This document shows, piece by piece, positions 5,874-9,522 of a stretch of DNA of 9,522 nt. Below the pieces are notes generated by a model, which saw only the letters and a list, made by a program, of their open reading frames with translations, had not been told where the DNA came from and ran no database searches. The stretch is from NCBI GenBank assembly GCA_945947715.1, contig CAMEYZ010000068.1, positions 1 through 9,522 of the forward strand, read 5' to 3'. Numbering within the stretch: position 1 is the stretch's first letter; each line of letters opens with the position of its first letter. A program made the position numbers and the translations under genes. Source of the stretch: an uncultured Clostridia bacterium. GTDB taxonomy: Bacteria; Bacillota; Clostridia; Oscillospirales; Ruminococcaceae.

Positions 5874-6491
5874 TTATTTGTAAAGGATATTGATATAATC
5901 CTCGATTATCTGCGTGCATTTTTCAAAGCCCAGCTTGTTGGTGTCAAGACAGAGGTCATAATTTCGCACATCTGCCCAGTCATGGCCCGTATGGGACTTG
6001 TAGTATGCGCTGCGCTCGCGGTTTATCTTCTCCACCTGCTTTTCGGATTCTTTTCTATCCCAGCCACAGACGTCCATAGTATTCTTCACGCAGGTCTCGT
6101 TGTCCGCCCAGATGAAGATACGCAGTGTATTTTCCCTGTCTGCGAGAACAAAATCCGCACATCTTCCGATGATTATGCAGGGCGATTTCTTCTCCGCCAG
6201 CTCCTTGATAATTTTAGCCTGAAAGCTAAACAGATTATCCTCCGAGGTAAAGTCTGCGCTTGAAGGCGACTTTATCTCGCCGTCGTAAACCTTGCCCTTT
6301 TTGAAGATACCGCTGCCTTTGCGCTCGTCGGCAAGACCGAAAAGGCTCTCGTTAATTCCACTGTCCTCCGAGGCAAGCCTGATAAGGTCCTTATCATAGT
6401 ACGGGATACCCAGCCTTTCGCTGAGCATTTTTCCGATAGTGCGTCCTCCGCTGCCGAAGGCTCTGGAAATGGTGATAACGTATTTTTCCAT
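5874..6491 (-). CDS. Cytidylate-kinase-like P-loop protein
   Basis: The protein has 205 residues and belongs to the Cytidylate_kin2-type family (common in clostridia, function unproven). An N-terminal strand is followed by a nucleotide-binding loop, ISRAFGSGGRTIGKML (residues 8-23), in which the usual Walker Lys is replaced by Arg17, as is common in this family. Next come IPYYDKDLIRLASEDSGI (about 29-46), a middle IIIGRCADFVL, and a C-terminal RSAYYKSHTGHDWADVRNYDLCLDT block. No transmembrane segment, so cytosolic. True CMP kinase activity is not implied. GGGGAGG 5 nt upstream supports the start. It lies 11 nt after livF and reads as the last gene of the transporter operon, but its link to amino-acid uptake is unknown. 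Confidence 0.85.
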   Translation of the reverse strand: MEKYVITISRAFGSGGRTIGKMLSERLGIPYYDKDLIRLASEDSGINESLFGLADERKGSGIFKKGKVYDGEIKSPSSADFTSEDNLFSFQAKIIKELAEKKSPCIIIGRCADFVLADRENTLRIFIWADNETCVKNTMDVCGWDRKESEKQVEKINRERSAYYKSHTGHDWADVRNYDLCLDTNKLGFEKCTQIIEDYINILYK

Positions 6492-6502
6492 ATGATCCTC
6501 CC

Positions 6503-7213
6503 CTATTCTCCCAGATAAGCTTTCTTTACGGAATCGTCGTTCATAAGCTCCTTAGCGTCGCCCGAAAGGACGATATTTCCCGTTTCAAGCACATACGCCC
6601 TGTTTGCTATGGAAAGCGCCTTCTTTGCGTTCTGCTCAACGAGAAGAACGGTAGTACCGCTTTCGTTTACCGACTTGATTATATCGAATATTTCATTTAC
6701 ATACAGCGGGGAAAGTCCCATTGAAGGCTCGTCCATGAGGATAATGGACGGGTGAGACATGAGCGCTCTTCCCATTGCAAGCATCTGCTGCTCGCCGCCC
6801 GAAAGAGTTCCCGCCACCTGAGTGCGACGCTCTTCAAGACGCGGAAATCGCTTGAATACGTTATCCAGTGATTCCTTTATCTCTGCCTTATCATTTCGTG
6901 TGTAGGCTCCCAGCATAAGATTTTCGTACACGGTCAGTCCCTGGAAAATCCTTCGTCCCTCAGGAACATGAGCCATTCCCATAGTAACTATCTTGTGGGC
7001 AGGAGTTTTGGTGATATCCGTATCGTTGAACACGATCTTGCCCGATTTTGCCTGAACAAGACCGGTTATCGTATGCAGAATGGTGGTTTTTCCTGCTCCG
7101 TTAGCGCCGATAAGAGCGATTATCTCTCCCTGCTCTACGTCGAAGGAAATGCCCTTGACAGCGTTGATAGCGCCGTAATAAACCTGTATATCCTCAATAT
7201 GCAGCATTGACAT
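6503..7213 (-). CDS. livF: Branched-chain amino-acid ABC transporter, ATP-binding subunit LivF
   Basis: One of the two ATPases that power LivHM-type permeases, which import leucine, isoleucine and valine or related hydrophobic amino acids. The protein has 236 residues. Walker A is GANGAGKT (36-43), the signature LSGGEQQ (137-143), and Walker B IILMDEP with the typical SMGLSP following (157-169). Also typical of LivF are the GMAHVPEGRRIFQGLTVYENL block (about 79-99) and VEQNAKKAL in place of the H-loop histidine. AGGAGG 7 nt before the ATG at 7213 selects this start over the second Met. It follows livG by 11 nt and is followed by the kinase-like gene. Peripheral membrane subunit on the cytosolic side. 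Confidence 0.96.
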   Translation of the reverse strand: MSMLHIEDIQVYYGAINAVKGISFDVEQGEIIALIGANGAGKTTILHTITGLVQAKSGKIVFNDTDITKTPAHKIVTMGMAHVPEGRRIFQGLTVYENLMLGAYTRNDKAEIKESLDNVFKRFPRLEERRTQVAGTLSGGEQQMLAMGRALMSHPSIILMDEPSMGLSPLYVNEIFDIIKSVNESGTTVLLVEQNAKKALSIANRAYVLETGNIVLSGDAKELMNDDSVKKAYLGE

Positions 7214-7224
7214 GACAATTCCTC

Positions 7225-8004
7225 CTATTCGCCAAGATATGCGGTAACCACCGCGGGATTTTGCAGCACCTCAGAGGTGACACCCTGTGCCAGCTCCTGA
7301 CCGAAGTTCAGCACTGTTATCTCCTCGCAGATGCCCGAAACCAGCTTCATATCGTGCTCGATAAGCAGTATGGTCATATCGAAATTATCCCTTACAAAGC
7401 GGATAGTATCCATAAGAGAAGCGGTCTCGTTGGGGTTCATGCCCGCTGCAGGCTCGTCTAAGAGCAGCAGCTTCGGATTTGTCGCCAGAGCTCTTGCTAT
7501 CTCAAGCTTTCTCTGCTTTCCGTAGGGCAGATTGGACGCCAGCTGCTCCTTTTCGCCCTCCAGCTCAAACACCTTTAAAAGCTCCTCAGCGCGGCTGTTC
7601 ATCTCACGCTCAGCCTTGAAATACCTCGGCAGACGAAGAGCCCCCTCGATAACTGAATACTTCATCTGATTGTGAAGTCCCACCTTAACGTTGTCCAGCA
7701 CCGACATGTTCGAAAACAGACGGATATTCTGGAAGGTACGAGCAACTCCGCAGCAGTTTATCTGTGCGGGAGCCTTTCCGGTGATGTTCTCTCCGTCGAG
7801 GATAATAGAGCCTGATGTGGGCTTATACACGCCCGTCAGCATGTTGAACACAGTGGTCTTTCCAGCGCCGTTGGGGCCGATAAGTCCGTAAAGCTGTCCC
7901 TTGTCGATAGTCATGTTAAGTCCGTCCACGGCCTTCAGTCCTCCGAAGGATATGGAGAGCTGCTTTACCTCCAGCATGGGAGTTTTCGTTGTATTTTCAC
8001 TCAT
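7225..8004 (-). CDS. livG: Branched-chain amino-acid ABC transporter, ATP-binding subunit LivG
   Basis: Partner ATPase of LivF, 259 residues. Walker A is GPNGAGKT (43-50). A Q-loop lies in VARTFQNIRLFSNMSVLDNV (87-106). The signature is the LivG-specific LPYGKQRKLEIARALA (159-174), Walker B LLLLDEPAAGMNP (179-191) and the H-loop IEHDM with His217. The start overlaps the livM stop by 4 nt (ATGA) and is preceded by GGGAGG, so translation is coupled to livM. The substrate is inferred from the family only. Confidence 0.97.
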   Translation of the reverse strand: MSENTTKTPMLEVKQLSISFGGLKAVDGLNMTIDKGQLYGLIGPNGAGKTTVFNMLTGVYKPTSGSIILDGENITGKAPAQINCCGVARTFQNIRLFSNMSVLDNVKVGLHNQMKYSVIEGALRLPRYFKAEREMNSRAEELLKVFELEGEKEQLASNLPYGKQRKLEIARALATNPKLLLLDEPAAGMNPNETASLMDTIRFVRDNFDMTILLIEHDMKLVSGICEEITVLNFGQELAQGVTSEVLQNPAVVTAYLGE

Positions 8005-9071
8005 TTCGACGCACCTCCCGCCGCCTCAGGCTTCTTTTTCTTGAACTTATCAAATATAGGCAGCGCCGCGATCCTCTGACGGAGTGCCACAAAGTAAGGC
8101 GCATTGTTGAATATCATCATAAATATGAGCACAATTGCGTAGATAAGCATACGATAATCGCCCAGTCCTCTAAACAGCTCGGGAAGAGCGTACAGAATAA
8201 TAGTCGCGATTATGGAGCCTCTCATGCTGCCAAGGCCGCCCAGTACCACGAATACAAGTATCAGGATAGAGAAGTTATAATCGAACTTTTTCGGAGCAAG
8301 AACTGCCAGCGAATGAGAATACAGTACGCCTGCTGCTCCTGCGATTGCTGCGGAGATAACAAATGCGATAAGTCTGAACTTTGTAACATTGATGCCCATG
8401 GACTCGGCTGCGATATAGTTGTCGCGGATAGCCATGCAGGCACGTCCTGTATTGGAATCAACGATGTTCATAATGACGATAAGGCTTATCATCAGCACGA
8501 TGACTACCAGCAGCAGAGTCGTGTCCTGAGGCGCCTTGATGCCCTGCGCTCCCTTGAAGATATCCTGCGTAGTAGCGGCGTCGGTCCCGGTCACAGGAGA
8601 CGCAAAGGAAAAATGTATGCCGTTTATATCCTTGACGATGTAGATATTGTTTGCAAGGCTCTTGATTATCTCGCCGAAGCCCAGTGTAACGATAGCAAGG
8701 TAATCTCCGCGAAGTCTCAGCGCGGGAATACCTATTATCAGACCAAATACTGCCGCAGCAATTGCTCCAAGGACAATGGCGATAACTATCCTTATCCAAG
8801 GTACGGTAATAGTATCCTGTGCAAGAATGGAGAAAACTCCGCCCACATATGCACCCACGCACATAAAGCCTGCATGTCCCAGCGAAAGCTCGCCGAGGAT
8901 ACCTACCGTAAGATTAAGGGATATGGACATTATGGTGTATATTCCGATAGGAATGAGCAGACCGCTGAGCTTGCTGCCCATGATACCCACAGAGGAAAGT
9001 ATTCCGCATACGATAAAGAATACAAGTACAATTCCGCAGGTTATCAGATTATTTTTCGTAGCTTTTCTCAT
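8001..9071 (-). CDS. livM: Branched-chain amino-acid ABC transporter, permease LivM
   Basis: Integral membrane permease subunit that with LivH forms the translocation path. The protein has 356 residues with about nine hydrophobic stretches. Family hallmarks: LTVGILGELSLGHAGFMCVGAY (about 53-75), ALRLRGDYLAIVTLGFGEI (about 117-135), and the cytosolic coupling region GRACMAIRDNYIAAESMGIN, which contacts the ATPases. Next come the late LAVLAPKKFDYNFSILILVFVVLGGLGSMRG segment and a basic C-terminal tail rich in Lys. AAGGAGG 5 nt upstream supports the start at 9071. It lies 10 nt from livH and overlaps livG. Confidence 0.96.
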   Translation of the reverse strand: MRKATKNNLITCGIVLVFFIVCGILSSVGIMGSKLSGLLIPIGIYTIMSISLNLTVGILGELSLGHAGFMCVGAYVGGVFSILAQDTITVPWIRIVIAIVLGAIAAAVFGLIIGIPALRLRGDYLAIVTLGFGEIIKSLANNIYIVKDINGIHFSFASPVTGTDAATTQDIFKGAQGIKAPQDTTLLLVVIVLMISLIVIMNIVDSNTGRACMAIRDNYIAAESMGINVTKFRLIAFVISAAIAGAAGVLYSHSLAVLAPKKFDYNFSILILVFVVLGGLGSMRGSIIATIILYALPELFRGLGDYRMLIYAIVLIFMMIFNNAPYFVALRQRIAALPIFDKFKKKKPEAAGGASK

Positions 9072-9081
9072 AACTGCCTCC

Positions 9082-9522
9082 TTATACCTTTTCGTTTATC
9101 TTCTTGCCCATGATACCCGTGGGCTTAACGATAAGCACTACAATAAGAACTAAAAATACTATCGCATCAGAAAGCTGTGAGGAAATATATGCCTTGGAAA
9201 GATTCTCGATTATTCCCAGAAGGATACCCCCTATCATCGCTCCGGGGATACTTCCGATACCGCCGAAAACAGCGGCAACGAATGCCTTGATACCGGGCAT
9301 GGAGCCTGTATAGGGGCTGATCTGAGGATAGGACGAGCAAAGCAGTGCACTTGCAACAGCTGCCAGTGCGGAGCCTATTGCAAAGGTAAGAGAAATTGTC
9401 GAGTTTACGTTGATACCCATAAGCTCAGCAGCACCCTTGTCCTCTGCCACCGCAAGCATTGCCTTTCCTGCCTTTGTCTTATTGATGAAGAGTGTGAGGC
9501 ATATCATGATAACAACAGAAAC
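9082..9522 (-). CDS. livH: Branched-chain amino-acid ABC transporter, permease LivH (5' part outside the window)
   Basis: The C-terminal 146 residues of a permease usually about 290 residues long. The frame is open through the window edge; the ATG at 9507 is internal, not the start. Visible are the coupling region TKAGKAMLAVAEDKGAAELMGIN, the following NSTISLTFAIGSALAAVASAL helix, and the family-typical PGIKAFVAAVFGGIGSIPGAMIGG block, then a last transmembrane helix ending VKPTGIMGKKINEKV. It pairs with LivM. A periplasmic-type binding lipoprotein (LivJ/K) would be expected further upstream, outside the window. Confidence 0.95.
   Translation of the reverse strand, partial: VSVVIMICLTLFINKTKAGKAMLAVAEDKGAAELMGINVNSTISLTFAIGSALAAVASALLCSSYPQISPYTGSMPGIKAFVAAVFGGIGSIPGAMIGGILLGIIENLSKAYISSQLSDAIVFLVLIVVLIVKPTGIMGKKINEKV

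Noticed and set aside
7989..9113. Long plus-strand open frame of 374 codons
   Set aside because: It lies antisense to livM, which has clear family motifs, an SD and operon spacing. The plus-strand product is low-complexity, rich in Tyr/His/Cys/Asp, with no recognisable domain.

Overview
All recognisable genes in this window lie on the minus strand, so the biological order runs from high to low coordinates. The protein families suggest a low-to-moderate-GC anaerobic Firmicute, most likely a Ruminococcus-type member of the Oscillospiraceae. The evidence is strong SD sequences, consensus sigma-A promoters, a rplU-prp-rpmA cluster with an N-terminally extended L27, a cytidylate-kinase-like protein and a solute-binding lipoprotein of gut-clostridial type. 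The organism call is an inference from content, not a database match.

Layout in transcription order. (1) 9522-5874: the end of an ABC operon of the branched-chain amino-acid type, livH (cut by the window edge), livM, livG and livF, followed 11 nt later by a cytidylate-kinase-like P-loop protein. Junctions are 10 nt, a 4-nt overlap, 11 nt and 11 nt. (2) 5834-4752: a perfect TTGACA-17-TATAAT promoter, a leader with possible attenuator structure, then rplU (L21), prp (the protease that trims L27) and rpmA (L27), closed by a strong intrinsic terminator. The L27 extension and its protease are encoded side by side. (3) 4731-1895: a compact group of mpg (alkyladenine glycosylase), uvrC (excision nuclease) and a YbaK/EbsC-type aminoacyl-tRNA deacylase, all spaced by 13 nt or less. 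No promoter of its own is evident, so it may depend on readthrough of the rpmA terminator. (4) 1845-1: a TetR-family repressor with its own promoter and terminator, then a promoter covered by a double palindrome (the likely repressor operator) driving a lipoprotein that combines propeller-like repeats with a solute-binding domain. That lipoprotein is broken by an in-frame TAA at codon 76, after which the same frame stays open to the window edge.

Most of the window is ordinary core genome. I found no mobile element, CRISPR array, tRNA or rRNA. The items most worth a second look are the in-frame stop in the lipoprotein, the repressor-operator architecture in front of it, the attenuator-like structure in the rplU leader, and the terminator between the ribosomal and DNA-repair genes. 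No gene-free stretch exceeds 160 nt.
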